Below are positions 53,894-61,990 of a stretch of DNA of 64,000 nucleotides, piece after piece. The notes beneath the pieces are model-generated. The model worked only from the letters and a program-made list of their open reading frames with translations, did no database searches and was not told the origin of the DNA. The stretch is from positions 1,302,001 to 1,366,000 of the forward strand of contig NZ_CP109487.1 of the NCBI RefSeq assembly GCF_036227605.1, written 5' to 3'. This DNA is from Streptomyces sp. NBC_01439. GTDB lineage: Bacteria; Actinomycetota; Actinomycetes; Streptomycetales; Streptomycetaceae. The position numbers and the translations under genes are program-made. Numbering within the stretch: position 1 is the first letter of the stretch; each line of letters opens with the position of its first letter.

Positions 53894-55939
53894 TCAGCCC
53901 ATCACGAACTCGCACCACACGCATTTGCCGCCGCCCCGCGGCTCCACGCCCCAGACGTCCGCCAGGCGGTCCACCAGCATCAGGCCCCGCCCCGAGACGC
54001 CCGACTCCCCCGCCTCGCGGCGGCGCGGCAGTGCGCTGGAGCGGTCCTCCACCTCCACCCGAAGCCGGCGCTGCGGACCCGCAAGGACCCGTAGGGTCAC
54101 GATGGCCGGGCCGTCCGTGTGCATCAGGGCGTTCACGATCAACTCGTCCGCGACCAGTTCGATCTCGTCGGCCCGTTCCCGCGCGCCCCACGACCGCACC
54201 GCCGCACCGATCATGTGCCGGGCCGCCACCAGGGCCTCCGGGTCACCCGGGGCCACGTGCTGCTGGAGGCGCCCGCCGCCCTCCTGCGCGGCCACCACGT
54301 GGCGGCGCAGCAGGAGCAGCGCCATGTCGTCGTCCCCGCCCCGTTCGTCGACGATCTCGCACAGCAGGTCCGCCAGGGCCTGTAGGTCGGCCGGTCCGCG
54401 GCGGATGTGGGAGGTCAGGAGCTGGATTCCGTCGTCGAGGTCGGCGCCGGGCTGTTCCACCAGGCCGTCGGTGCACAACAGCACCGTTTCCCCGGGGTCC
54501 AGCTCCACCGTGGTCACCGGGTACTCCAGGCGGCCGAACTCCGCCGAGAGGCCGAGCGGCATCCCGCCCGCCACCGGGAGCCGGTGGCAGTCCCCGTCGC
54601 GGGTGCGCAGCAGCGGGTCGATGTGGCCCGCCCGGACCACCTGGAGGACGCCCGTCGAGAGGTCGGCCTCCACGTACGTGCAGGTCGCGAACCGGTCGGT
54701 GTCCAGCTCGTGCAGGAAGACGGAGGCACGGGCCATGACCGTGCCGGGCGAGTGCCCCTCGGCGGCGTACGCGCGCAACACGATCCGCAGCTGGCCCATG
54801 ACGGCCGCCGCGTGCGTGTCGTGGCCCTGGACGTCGCCGATGACGGCGCCGACCCGGCCGCCGGGCAGCGGGATCACGTCGTACCAGTCGCCGCCGATGT
54901 CCTGGCCCATCCGGGCGGACCGGTAGCGCACGGCGATCTCCCCGCCGGCCACCGAGGGGATCCGTCGCGGCAGCATGGCCTGCTGGAGTCCCTCGGCCAG
55001 GTCGTGCTCCTGCTCCAGCAGCATGGCCCGCTGCAGGCTCTGCGCGATGCTGCTGCCCAGGGCGACGAGCAGGTTGCGCTCTTCCTGGGTGAAGCCGTCC
55101 TTGTCCTGGTAGAGCAGTCCGATCGCGCCGATCGGGCGGGCCTGGGCGATGAGCGGCAGGTAGGCGGCGGCCGAGATCCGCATGTACGAGATCTTCGCCC
55201 AGAGCCCGGGGTAGTCCCGGGCGAATTCCTGCGCGGAGTCGAGGAAGCGCGGCTCCAGCGAGCGGACGACCTCGCTCATCGGGTACTGCTCGTCGATGCG
55301 GGTGTAGCGGGTACCGGGGACGAAGCTGTCCTCCGGGCCCTCGGCGACCAGGTGGATCCGGCCGGCTTCGACGAGGCCCATCACCATGCCCATCGAGCCG
55401 AGCCGTTCCAGTCCGTGGGCGTCGCCGATGACGTCGATGACGTCCTGCACGGTCCGGGCGTGCGCGAGGGCGGCGGTGGTGGACTCGACCACCGACGTCT
55501 GGCGGCGCCGTTCCTCGTCCAGGCCAAGCCGCTCCGCCGAGTGGCTGAGCTCGTCGGTGGCGTCCCGGACGATGCCGATGATCCGGTACGGGCGGCCGTC
55601 CGGGCCGCGCATGACGCGGCCCTGGGTGTGCGTCCAGCGCAGCCGCCCGTCGTGGCAGCGGATGCGGAAGTAGGCGCCGTAGCTGTCCTCGCCGCTCTTG
55701 AGGGCGGAGGAGACGAGGGCGTCGAGCCGGGTCGCCTCGGTGGCGGGGACGCGCGGGTTGAGCGACTCCGGCCGGCCGTCGTACTCCTCGGGAGACGCAT
55801 CGAAAACGTCGAGGGCGGCTTCGTCCATGTGCATGAGACCGGTGATCAGGTCCCAGTCGAAACTGCCCATGCGGTTCAGCGAGAGCGACCGGTCCGGGTG
55901 TGCGGGCCAGTCGTCCGGCAGCGATACGGTGGTCGGCAC
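53894..55939 (-). CDS. PAS-GAF-SpoIIE phosphatase with HATPase anti-sigma-like domain
   Basis: 681 aa from GTG 55939. Order: PAS/PAC (about 20-130), GAF (about 150-300), SpoIIE/PP2C phosphatase (about 325-535; GQDIGGDWYDVIPLPGGRV, VIGDVQGHDTHAAAVMGQLR, LLCTDGLVE, GGDDDMALLLL) and a C-terminal RsbW-like ATPase (about 560-680; ADELIVNALMHTDG, GRGLMLVDRLADVWG). Such proteins couple sensory input to anti-sigma-antagonist dephosphorylation in actinobacteria. Metal-binding Asp residues are intact. No cognate partner gene nearby. Confidence 0.92.
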   Translation of the reverse strand: MPTTVSLPDDWPAHPDRSLSLNRMGSFDWDLITGLMHMDEAALDVFDASPEEYDGRPESLNPRVPATEATRLDALVSSALKSGEDSYGAYFRIRCHDGRLRWTHTQGRVMRGPDGRPYRIIGIVRDATDELSHSAERLGLDEERRRQTSVVESTTAALAHARTVQDVIDVIGDAHGLERLGSMGMVMGLVEAGRIHLVAEGPEDSFVPGTRYTRIDEQYPMSEVVRSLEPRFLDSAQEFARDYPGLWAKISYMRISAAAYLPLIAQARPIGAIGLLYQDKDGFTQEERNLLVALGSSIAQSLQRAMLLEQEHDLAEGLQQAMLPRRIPSVAGGEIAVRYRSARMGQDIGGDWYDVIPLPGGRVGAVIGDVQGHDTHAAAVMGQLRIVLRAYAAEGHSPGTVMARASVFLHELDTDRFATCTYVEADLSTGVLQVVRAGHIDPLLRTRDGDCHRLPVAGGMPLGLSAEFGRLEYPVTTVELDPGETVLLCTDGLVEQPGADLDDGIQLLTSHIRRGPADLQALADLLCEIVDERGGDDDMALLLLRRHVVAAQEGGGRLQQHVAPGDPEALVAARHMIGAAVRSWGARERADEIELVADELIVNALMHTDGPAIVTLRVLAGPQRRLRVEVEDRSSALPRRREAGESGVSGRGLMLVDRLADVWGVEPRGGGKCVWCEFVMG

Positions 55940-55964
55940 CGATCCACCATGACACACGGGCCGG

Positions 55965-57275
55965 TCAGGCGCTCTCCAGCGGATGGCCCCCGTCCGACGG
56001 CTGCGGCTGCAGGTCCGGGTCCGGGACCGCGTTGGGGTCGGACGGGTTGTAAGGGGCGTACAGGTCGGACGGGGTGTCCGGGTTGTAGGGATCGACGGGG
56101 GCGGCGGGGTCGGCGGGCAGCGGGCCCGATCCGTCGGGTTCCGGGGGAAGCAGCCCCAGCTCACCGGGGTCCAGCGGCGGCAGGCCGGCCAGGGGGTCCG
56201 AGGGATCGGCGGACGGCGGCCGCTGCTGCGGCTGCTCCGGTTGCTGCGGCCGGGTGGACGGGTTCGTCGGCGTGCCCGGCTTCCGCGGCAGGTTCCCGCC
56301 GGGCGGGTTCTTCGCGGCCTGCGGGTCCTGCGGGTCCTGTGGGCAGTCCGTCACCCCGGGCGCCGGCGCCTCGGGGGCGTTCGGCGAGGTCGGTGAGGCC
56401 TGGTTCGGCGGGCAGGGGCCGCCGGACGCGGATCCCGGCGGGGTGACGGGCCCGTCCGGGATGCCGGCGGACGGGTCGTACGCGGGCAGCACCTTCGGGG
56501 GCCGGTCCTGCGCGCCGTCATCGCCCCGCTTGCGCTCGATCCAGGTGTTGTCGGCGATGTTGACGATCACCAGGTTGTTGATCACGTGGGTGGTCGGTTC
56601 GATCACGACGACCTGGTTGGCCTGGTAGCCGCTCCACGGGTCGCCCTTGTGCACCGGGGATCCCTTCGCGGTGCGCGGGGAGGCCAGCGGGTTTCCGCAG
56701 CCGCAGCGCACCCGGGGCATGCCGTGCTCGTCCACGAGGACGGCGGTGCCGGCCTGGAGGACGGACTGGAAGCCGTCGGCGGCTCCGTCGCGGAAGGCGT
56801 GGTTGGTGACCCGCGTGTCGGCGCGCAGGACGACGGGCGTCAGGCCGCGCAGGAATTCGGGGATCTTCCCCTCTTCGATGTTCGACGCCTCGGCGAAGGC
56901 CTGGGCCTTGGCCTTGTCGTCGGTCAGGAAGCGGACCTGCTGTTCCACGTCGCAGCTGCCGAGCCGCTGGGTGCCGCCGTACAGGCCGGGGGTGGCCGCG
57001 TTGACGGTCCGGATGCCCTGGCCCGTCGGGTTGGGCAGCGGGGGCTGTACGGGGGCGGACTCGGCGGTGGCCGAGGAGGCCGTGAAGGGGTCGGGGCCGG
57101 CGGAGGCCACGGGCTGGAGGTAGACCTCCTGGCTCTCGGCTCCGGGGGCGCCCGCCGGCTGCTCGGGGCTGGCGCACGCCGCGGCGAGGAGGCCGAGGAG
57201 GGCGAAGAGGGCGGCTCCGGCGGGCGCATGACGCCGCGATGCCTGACGTGGTGTCGGAAGTGACGATCCGTTCAC
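55965..57275 (-). CDS. DUF6777-type proline-rich lipoprotein
   Basis: 436 aa from GTG 57275 (GGGAG upstream). Signal with lipobox LLAAACAS (Cys about 34). Central domain (about 95-260): LYGGTQRLGSCDVEQQVRFL, LTPVVLRADTRVTNHAF, VLVDEHGMPRVRCGCGNPLA, followed by 170 residues of Pro/Asp/Asn-rich tail (PSTRPQQPEQPQQ, DPYNPDTPSDLYAPYNPSD). This matches the Streptomyces DUF6777 lipoproteins as I recall them; function unknown, surface located. Sits divergently to the twin-palindrome promoter and may share its control. Confidence 0.75.
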   Translation of the reverse strand: MNGSSLPTPRQASRRHAPAGAALFALLGLLAAACASPEQPAGAPGAESQEVYLQPVASAGPDPFTASSATAESAPVQPPLPNPTGQGIRTVNAATPGLYGGTQRLGSCDVEQQVRFLTDDKAKAQAFAEASNIEEGKIPEFLRGLTPVVLRADTRVTNHAFRDGAADGFQSVLQAGTAVLVDEHGMPRVRCGCGNPLASPRTAKGSPVHKGDPWSGYQANQVVVIEPTTHVINNLVIVNIADNTWIERKRGDDGAQDRPPKVLPAYDPSAGIPDGPVTPPGSASGGPCPPNQASPTSPNAPEAPAPGVTDCPQDPQDPQAAKNPPGGNLPRKPGTPTNPSTRPQQPEQPQQRPPSADPSDPLAGLPPLDPGELGLLPPEPDGSGPLPADPAAPVDPYNPDTPSDLYAPYNPSDPNAVPDPDLQPQPSDGGHPLESA

Positions 57276-57350
57276 TTGAATCTCCCTGTTCGCCCCGGTT
57301 GCTCACCTCTTGTCTGCCGCATCAGTGCGGGAGCCGCAACCGGAGCGCAC

Positions 57351-57366
57351 CTTGAACATGTTCAAG
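57351..57366. promoter_or_regulatory. perfect 16-bp palindrome, operator 1
   Basis: CTTGAACATGTTCAAG, fully self-complementary, overlapping the -35 hexamer of the candidate promoter for 57440-60338. Confidence 0.75.
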
Positions 57367-57380
57367 TAACACCGTAGGCT
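57352..57380 (+). promoter_or_regulatory. candidate promoter of the YndJ-DUF1990-LMF operon
   Basis: TTGAAC (57352-57357), exactly 17 bp, TAGGCT (57375-57380); transcription start expected near 57387, about 53 nt before the GTG at 57440. Confidence 0.6.
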
Positions 57381-57392
57381 CACCACCGTGAG

Positions 57393-57406
57393 TTGAACGC
57401 GTTCAA
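57393..57406. promoter_or_regulatory. perfect 14-bp palindrome, operator 2
   Basis: TTGAACGCGTTCAA, same half-site TTGAAC/GTTCAA as operator 1, centres 41 bp apart (about four helical turns), just downstream of the expected transcription start. Confidence 0.75.
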
Positions 57407-57439
57407 GGCGTTGGGCCGCGGCGTTGGGGGGAGTCCAGG

Positions 57440-58348
57440 GTGACGGTACTGGTGAACGTGATCGTCACCCTGGGCATGCTCTACGTCGTCCCGGCCGGCC
57501 TGCGGCTCATCGACCCGGACCGGCTCCTGCGCACGGCCCGCTGGTGGCCGCTCGCCGCCGCACCCGGGGCCCTGTGCCTGTGGCTGCCCCGCGGACTGCC
57601 CGCCACCGCGCTCGCCGCGCTGTACGCGGCGGCCTGCCTGGCGCTCGCCGCCCGGGCCCCGGTCCGGCTGCTGCGGGCCCGCTCCCTGACCCCGCCCGCC
57701 GTCGCCGTCGCCACCGCGCTGGTCTCGCCGTCGATCGCCGCCACCGCGCTGGTCGCCGAGCGCGCCGGATACCGGCTCTTCGGCTTCGACCTCGACATCC
57801 TGGCGCTGACGGTGCCCCACTTCCACTTCGCCGGGTTCGCCGCCGCCCTGGTCGCCGGGCTGGTGTGCCGCGCCCTGGGCGGCCGCGCCGGGACCGACGG
57901 CCTCGCGCGCTGGGCCGCGTACAGCGTCCCGGCGGGCACCCTGCTCGTCCTCCTCGGCTACTTCGTCGACGACTGGGCCGAGCTGCTGGGCGCAGTGGTC
58001 CTGACCGGCGGAATGTGGGCCGTGGCCCTGCTCACCTGGCGGGAGGTCCGACCCGCCGGCGCGGACCGGACCACACGGACCCTGCTCGCCACCTCGGCGG
58101 CCGTGCTCGTGGCCACCATGCTGCTCGCCCTGTGGTGGGCGGTCGGCGAGGCCACCGGGATCACCCACCCCACCCTGACCTGGATGGCCGCCACCCACGG
58201 CCTCGGCAACGCCCTCGGATTCGCCCTGTGCTCGGTGCTCGCCTGGCGCCGCCTCGCCGGCGACGCACGCACCGCCGACCGCCCGGACCACCACCCCCTC
58301 ACCACCACCAGCACCGCCACCACCGACCGAGTGGAGACCTCGCCATGA
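57440..58348 (+). CDS. YndJ-like multi-spanning membrane protein
   Basis: 302 aa, GTG start at 57440 (GGGGGAG upstream). About eight hydrophobic helices from VNVIVTLGMLYVVPAGL at the N-terminus to WMAATHGLGNALGFALCSVL near the C-terminus; conserved-looking TVPHFHFAGFAAAL (about residues 131-144) matches the YndJ family. A polar Asp/His/Thr-rich tail follows. Function of YndJ proteins is unknown. Stop overlaps the DUF1990 ATG by 4 bp. Confidence 0.75.
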   Translation: MTVLVNVIVTLGMLYVVPAGLRLIDPDRLLRTARWWPLAAAPGALCLWLPRGLPATALAALYAAACLALAARAPVRLLRARSLTPPAVAVATALVSPSIAATALVAERAGYRLFGFDLDILALTVPHFHFAGFAAALVAGLVCRALGGRAGTDGLARWAAYSVPAGTLLVLLGYFVDDWAELLGAVVLTGGMWAVALLTWREVRPAGADRTTRTLLATSAAVLVATMLLALWWAVGEATGITHPTLTWMAATHGLGNALGFALCSVLAWRRLAGDARTADRPDHHPLTTTSTATTDRVETSP

Positions 58349-58878
58349 CCCGCCTCATCAGCGCCGGCCGGGACACCGTCAACTACCCCGACCGGGGCGC
58401 GACGGCCCACCGGCCGCTGCCCGCCGGATACAACCACCTGCACCACCGCGCCCGCCTCGGACACGGCCGGGCCGTCTTCGAGGCCGCCGGGACCGCGGTC
58501 ACCACCTTCGAAGCCCACCGGACCTCGGGCATGCGCGTGCGGGCCGATGCCGGCGCGGTCCGACCCGGCAGCTGGGTGATCGTCGGGATCGGACTCGGGC
58601 CGCTGCGGATCGATGCTCCGTGCGAGGTGATCTGGACCGCGTACGAACCCGCCCGCATCGGTTTCGCCTACGGAACCCTGGCCGGGCACCCCGAGCGCGG
58701 GGAAGAGTCGTTCATCGTGGACATGGACCCCGACGGCACGGTGTGGTTCACGGTCACCGCCTTCAGCCAGCCGAACGCCTGGTACACCCGCCTCGCCGGC
58801 CCGGTGATCCCCTTCCTCCAGCTGAGCTACGCCCGCTGGCTCGGACACAACCTGCGCAAGCTGGCCGCCACCGGCTGA
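58345..58878 (+). CDS. DUF1990 protein
   Basis: 177 aa from ATG 58345. DUF1990 features: NYPDRGATA, GYNHLHHRARLGHGRAVFEA, VIVGIGLGPLRIDAPCEVIW, GFAYGTLAGHPERGEESF and ending in WLGHNLRKLA. A START/SRPBCC-like lipid- or ligand-binding fold has been proposed for the family; no enzyme motif. Translationally coupled to YndJ (ATGA overlap), and the LMF gene follows after 20 bp. Confidence 0.88.
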   Translation: MTRLISAGRDTVNYPDRGATAHRPLPAGYNHLHHRARLGHGRAVFEAAGTAVTTFEAHRTSGMRVRADAGAVRPGSWVIVGIGLGPLRIDAPCEVIWTAYEPARIGFAYGTLAGHPERGEESFIVDMDPDGTVWFTVTAFSQPNAWYTRLAGPVIPFLQLSYARWLGHNLRKLAATG

Positions 58879-58898
58879 CCGGTCCGATACTGGAGGCG

Positions 58899-60338
58899 AT
58901 GGACTGGTTCACGGCGCCCGGATACTGGCTCGCCCGGCTGGTCTTCCAGCGGGCCCTGGCCGGGGTCTACCTCGTCGCCTTCCTCGGGGCCGCCCTGCAG
59001 TTCCGGGCCCTGATCGGGACGCACGGCATGACGCCCGTACCGCGCTACGTACGGTACGTGCCCTTCCGGCGCGCCCCGAGCCTGTTCCAACTGCGCTACT
59101 CGGACCGGCTCTTCGCCGGCTGCGCCTGGACCGGTGCCGCACTGGCGGCGGCCCTGGCCGCCGGGGCCGGGGACGAGGTGCCGCTGGGCGCGGCCATGGC
59201 GATGTGGGCCGTGCTGTGGCTGCTCTACCTCTCGATCGTGAACGTGGGCCAGACCTGGTACTCCTTCGGCTGGGAGTCGCTGCTCCTGGAGGTGGGCTTC
59301 CTCGCCGTGTTCCTCGGCAACGCGCGGGCCGGTCCGCCCGTACTGGTCCTGTGGCTGCTGCGCTGGGTGCTCTTCCGCGTGGAATTCGGGGCCGGGCTGA
59401 TCAAGATGCGCGGGGACCCCTGCTGGCGCGAGCTGACCTGCCTGTACTTCCACCACGAGACGCAGCCGATGGCCGGGCCGCTGAGCTGGTTCTTCCACCA
59501 CCTGCCGAAGCCGCTGCACCGGGTGGAGTGCGCGGCCAACCACGTGACCCAACTGATCGTCCCGGTGCTCCTGTTCACCCCGCAGCCGGTGGCCTCGTAC
59601 GCCGCCGGGATCGTCATCGCGACGCAGCTGTGGCTGGTGCTCTCGGGCAACTTCGCCTGGCTGAACTGGCTGACGATCACGCTGGCCGTCTCGGCCGTGG
59701 ACTTCACCGGGCTCGCGGGCGCTCCCCCGGCGGCCGCCGCGCGCACGGGTCCCGTGTGGTTCGTGGTCCTGGTGTGCGCGGTGACCGTACTCGTCCTGTT
59801 CCTGAGCCGGCACCCGGTGCTCAACATGGTCTCGCGCCGCCAGGTGATGAACCGCTCCTTCGACGCCCTGCACCTGGTCAACACCTACGGGGCCTTCGGC
59901 TCGGTCGGCCGGGTCCGGATGGAAGTGGCGGTGGAGGGCTCCGCGGACCGGGTGCCGCGCGCGGACGGGGACTGGCGCGAGTACGGGTTCAAGGGCAAGC
60001 CGGGTGAACCGGGCCGCCTTCCGCGCCAGTTCGCCCCGTACCACCTGCGGCTGGACTGGCTGATGTGGTTCGCCGCCATCTCCCCCGACTACGCGCGGGA
60101 CTGGTTCGGGCCCTTCGTGGAGCGGCTGCTGGCGGGCGACCGGGACACGCTGCGGCTGCTGCGCGACAATCCGTTCCCGGACGTCCCGCCCGTCCACGTC
60201 CGCGCCCTGCTGTACCGCTACCGGTTCACCACCTGGCGGGAGCTGCGCGAGACGGGGGCCTGGTGGCACCGCACGCTCGTGCGCGAGTACCTCCCGCCGA
60301 CCCGTCTCGCGGACGCACGCCGCTCAGAGCCCGAGTAG
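58899..60338 (+). CDS. lipase maturation factor (LMF) family membrane protein
   Basis: 479 aa, about eight membrane helices in residues 1-310 (LARLVFQRALAGVYLVAFLG at the start) and a soluble C-terminal domain (about 320-479: VNTYGAFGSVGRVRMEVAVE, FAPYHLRLDWLMWFAA). Family signature WYSFGWESLLLEVGFLAVFL and HHETQPMAGPLSWFFHHLP. Vertebrate LMF1 folds secreted lipases in the ER; the bacterial role is unproven. GGAGG is only 2 nt from the ATG, so initiation may depend on coupling. Its last 15 bp overlap the convergent reductase gene. Confidence 0.9.
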   Translation: MDWFTAPGYWLARLVFQRALAGVYLVAFLGAALQFRALIGTHGMTPVPRYVRYVPFRRAPSLFQLRYSDRLFAGCAWTGAALAAALAAGAGDEVPLGAAMAMWAVLWLLYLSIVNVGQTWYSFGWESLLLEVGFLAVFLGNARAGPPVLVLWLLRWVLFRVEFGAGLIKMRGDPCWRELTCLYFHHETQPMAGPLSWFFHHLPKPLHRVECAANHVTQLIVPVLLFTPQPVASYAAGIVIATQLWLVLSGNFAWLNWLTITLAVSAVDFTGLAGAPPAAAARTGPVWFVVLVCAVTVLVLFLSRHPVLNMVSRRQVMNRSFDALHLVNTYGAFGSVGRVRMEVAVEGSADRVPRADGDWREYGFKGKPGEPGRLPRQFAPYHLRLDWLMWFAAISPDYARDWFGPFVERLLAGDRDTLRLLRDNPFPDVPPVHVRALLYRYRFTTWRELRETGAWWHRTLVREYLPPTRLADARRSEPE

Positions 60339-61307
60339 CGCGGCCTCCCGCTCCGCGGAGATGCCCTTGGTCGGCCGGTCGGGGCGCTGCGGGGCGGCGC
60401 CGCCGAGCGCGCGCAGCCAGGCCCAGGTGTCGGCCACGGTCTCTTCGACCGGCCGGCACCTCAGGCCGGCCGCCAACGCCTTGGAAACGTCCCCGCGGTG
60501 CATGTGGTCGTAGTCCTCGCCCTCGGGGAGCCAGACCGGGAGCTCGATCCAGGGCTGCACGCCCGCCTCCACGATCCGGTCCGGGTCGGTCCAGCGCAGG
60601 TCGGCGCCGCCCCCGGTGGTGGCGGCGCAGGCGTCGAGGAGTCCGCCCATCGTGGCGTGCCCGGACGGGGAGACCAGGTTGTACGCGCCCGAGCGACCCG
60701 CCGCCGCGGCGTCCAGGGTCCAGCGCGCGAGGTCGCGCACGTCGATGTACTGGATCGGGAGGTCCCGTGGTCCGGGGGCGAGCACCGGGCCGCCGCGGGC
60801 GGTGCGCTCCAGCCACCACGGCAGTCGGCCGACGTTCTCGTACGGGCCGAGGATCAGTCCGGCGCGTACGAGCAGGGCGCGGTCCGCGAAGGCGTCCAGG
60901 GCGGCGAGTTCGCCGCCCCGCTTGTCCTCGGCGTAGTCGGTCGGTCCGGCGTCCGGCGAACCCCCGACCAGGAGGCCGTCCTCGGCGAGGCCGGCCGGGG
61001 CGGGGTAGGCGTACACCGAGCGGCTGGAGACGTACGCGTACCGGCCGACCCGGTCGCGCAGCAGGCGGGCGCTGTCGCGCACCGCTGTGGGGGCGCCGCT
61101 CCAGGTGTCGACGACCAGGTCCCACTCGCCGGTATCGAGGGCGGCCAGCCCATCGGGGGCGGTGCGGTCCCCGTGGAGGGCGGAGGTGCCCGGCGGGGGC
61201 GTGTGGTGTCCGCGGTGGAAGACGGTCACCTCCCAGCCCCGGGACAGGGCGTCCTCGGTGATCGCGCGTCCGACGAATTCGGTACCACCCAGCATCAGCA
61301 GTTTCAT
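60324..61307 (-). CDS. NAD-dependent epimerase/dehydratase-family reductase
   Basis: 327 aa extended SDR-type protein. Nucleotide-binding MKLLMLGGTEFVGRAITEDA at the N-terminus (GGTEFVG variant of GxxGxxG), then VVDTWSGAPT, YVSSRSVYAY and the family's distal PIQYIDVRDLARW. The catalytic YxxxK appears as YAEDKRGGE (about residue 127). The atypical GGTEFVG start is that of reductase/isoflavone-like epimerases. ATG 61307 chosen over 61313. Substrate unknown. Confidence 0.87.
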   Translation of the reverse strand: MKLLMLGGTEFVGRAITEDALSRGWEVTVFHRGHHTPPPGTSALHGDRTAPDGLAALDTGEWDLVVDTWSGAPTAVRDSARLLRDRVGRYAYVSSRSVYAYPAPAGLAEDGLLVGGSPDAGPTDYAEDKRGGELAALDAFADRALLVRAGLILGPYENVGRLPWWLERTARGGPVLAPGPRDLPIQYIDVRDLARWTLDAAAAGRSGAYNLVSPSGHATMGGLLDACAATTGGGADLRWTDPDRIVEAGVQPWIELPVWLPEGEDYDHMHRGDVSKALAAGLRCRPVEETVADTWAWLRALGGAAPQRPDRPTKGISAEREAALLGL

Positions 61308-61347
61308 GAGCACCAGCCTGCCGGGGCGGGTGGGGGCCGCGGAAGCG

Positions 61348-61368
61348 GTGATCGCCGACGGCGATCAC
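61348..61368. promoter_or_regulatory. perfect 9-bp inverted repeat
   Basis: GTGATCGCC-GAC-GGCGATCAC, 41 bp upstream of the reductase start and downstream of the small protein gene. Could be an operator of the reductase or a terminator for the small gene. Confidence 0.45.
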
Positions 61369-61535
61369 GCTCAGGGCGTAGCCGGGAGGGGAACCTGGAC
61401 CGGACCGGACCGGGCGGGGAGCCGGGGGCGGGGGTGGGGGTGGGCGGTGAACCGTGGCGGGCCGGAAACGGTGCGGGCAGGGCAGCGCCCCCGGTGCGCA
61501 CGGGCACGCGGGGGCGCTTGGCACCGCTCTGCGGG

Positions 61536-61709
61536 CTAGTCGATACCGGGCAGGATGTGCGCTTCCGCCAGGTCGTCCTCGTACCCGGCCAGCCGGATCG
61601 GGGCGGATCGGGCCCAGACCTCAAGGCTTCCGAGTTCGTCGGTCCGGGGCTTCGCCCGCGTTCCCGTCCGCTCCGTCACGGCCGGTTCGGGCTTTGTCTT
61701 CTCAGTCAC
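61536..61709 (-). CDS. 57-residue small protein of unknown function
   Basis: GTG at 61709 with a textbook AAGGAG 6 nt upstream. N-terminal half is Lys/Glu/Thr-rich and leader-like (TEKTKPEPAVTERTGTRAKP); C-terminal half LEVWARSAPIRLAGYEDDLA followed by EAHILPGID is distinctive and ends in a hydrophobic-acidic tail. No Cys, no signal peptide. No RiPP-modifying enzyme next to it. Real translation is likely from RBS and coding bias. Confidence 0.6.
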   Translation of the reverse strand: MTEKTKPEPAVTERTGTRAKPRTDELGSLEVWARSAPIRLAGYEDDLAEAHILPGID

Positions 61710-61846
61710 CGCGCACTCCTTCGTGTCGCGCAACCCGGTCAGCGGACCGCGCACCGGGCAAGGGATGAAAGGTTTCCGGACGCGGTGGCGCCTTAGTGGA
61801 GCGCGGCCCGGATGGGGGCCGTCTTGATGCCCCAGAGTACACATAT

Positions 61847-61862
61847 GAGCGGACCTCCGCTC
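61847..61862. promoter_or_regulatory. small inverted repeat in AT-richer promoter region
   Basis: GAGCGG-ACCT-CCGCTC, within the 281-bp divergent gap (61710-61990) that contains the only notably AT-rich DNA here (61831-61915). Probably promoter region for one or both flanking genes. Confidence 0.3.
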
Positions 61863-61990
61863 GATAGGAAGGCAAAATCCGCTGCGCCCTCTTACTTTCG
61901 CTCCTAGTTCAGCAAGTCGTGGGTCTGCGGGTACGTAACGGCTGATCTGCTCGAGCCCGGACGTGCGGGGTGCGACGGAGGGGGTCTGCG

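Noticed and set aside
61348..61368. Certain rho-independent terminator
   Set aside because: The stem is only 9 bp without U-tract and lies near the promoter of the reductase, so its role is left open.
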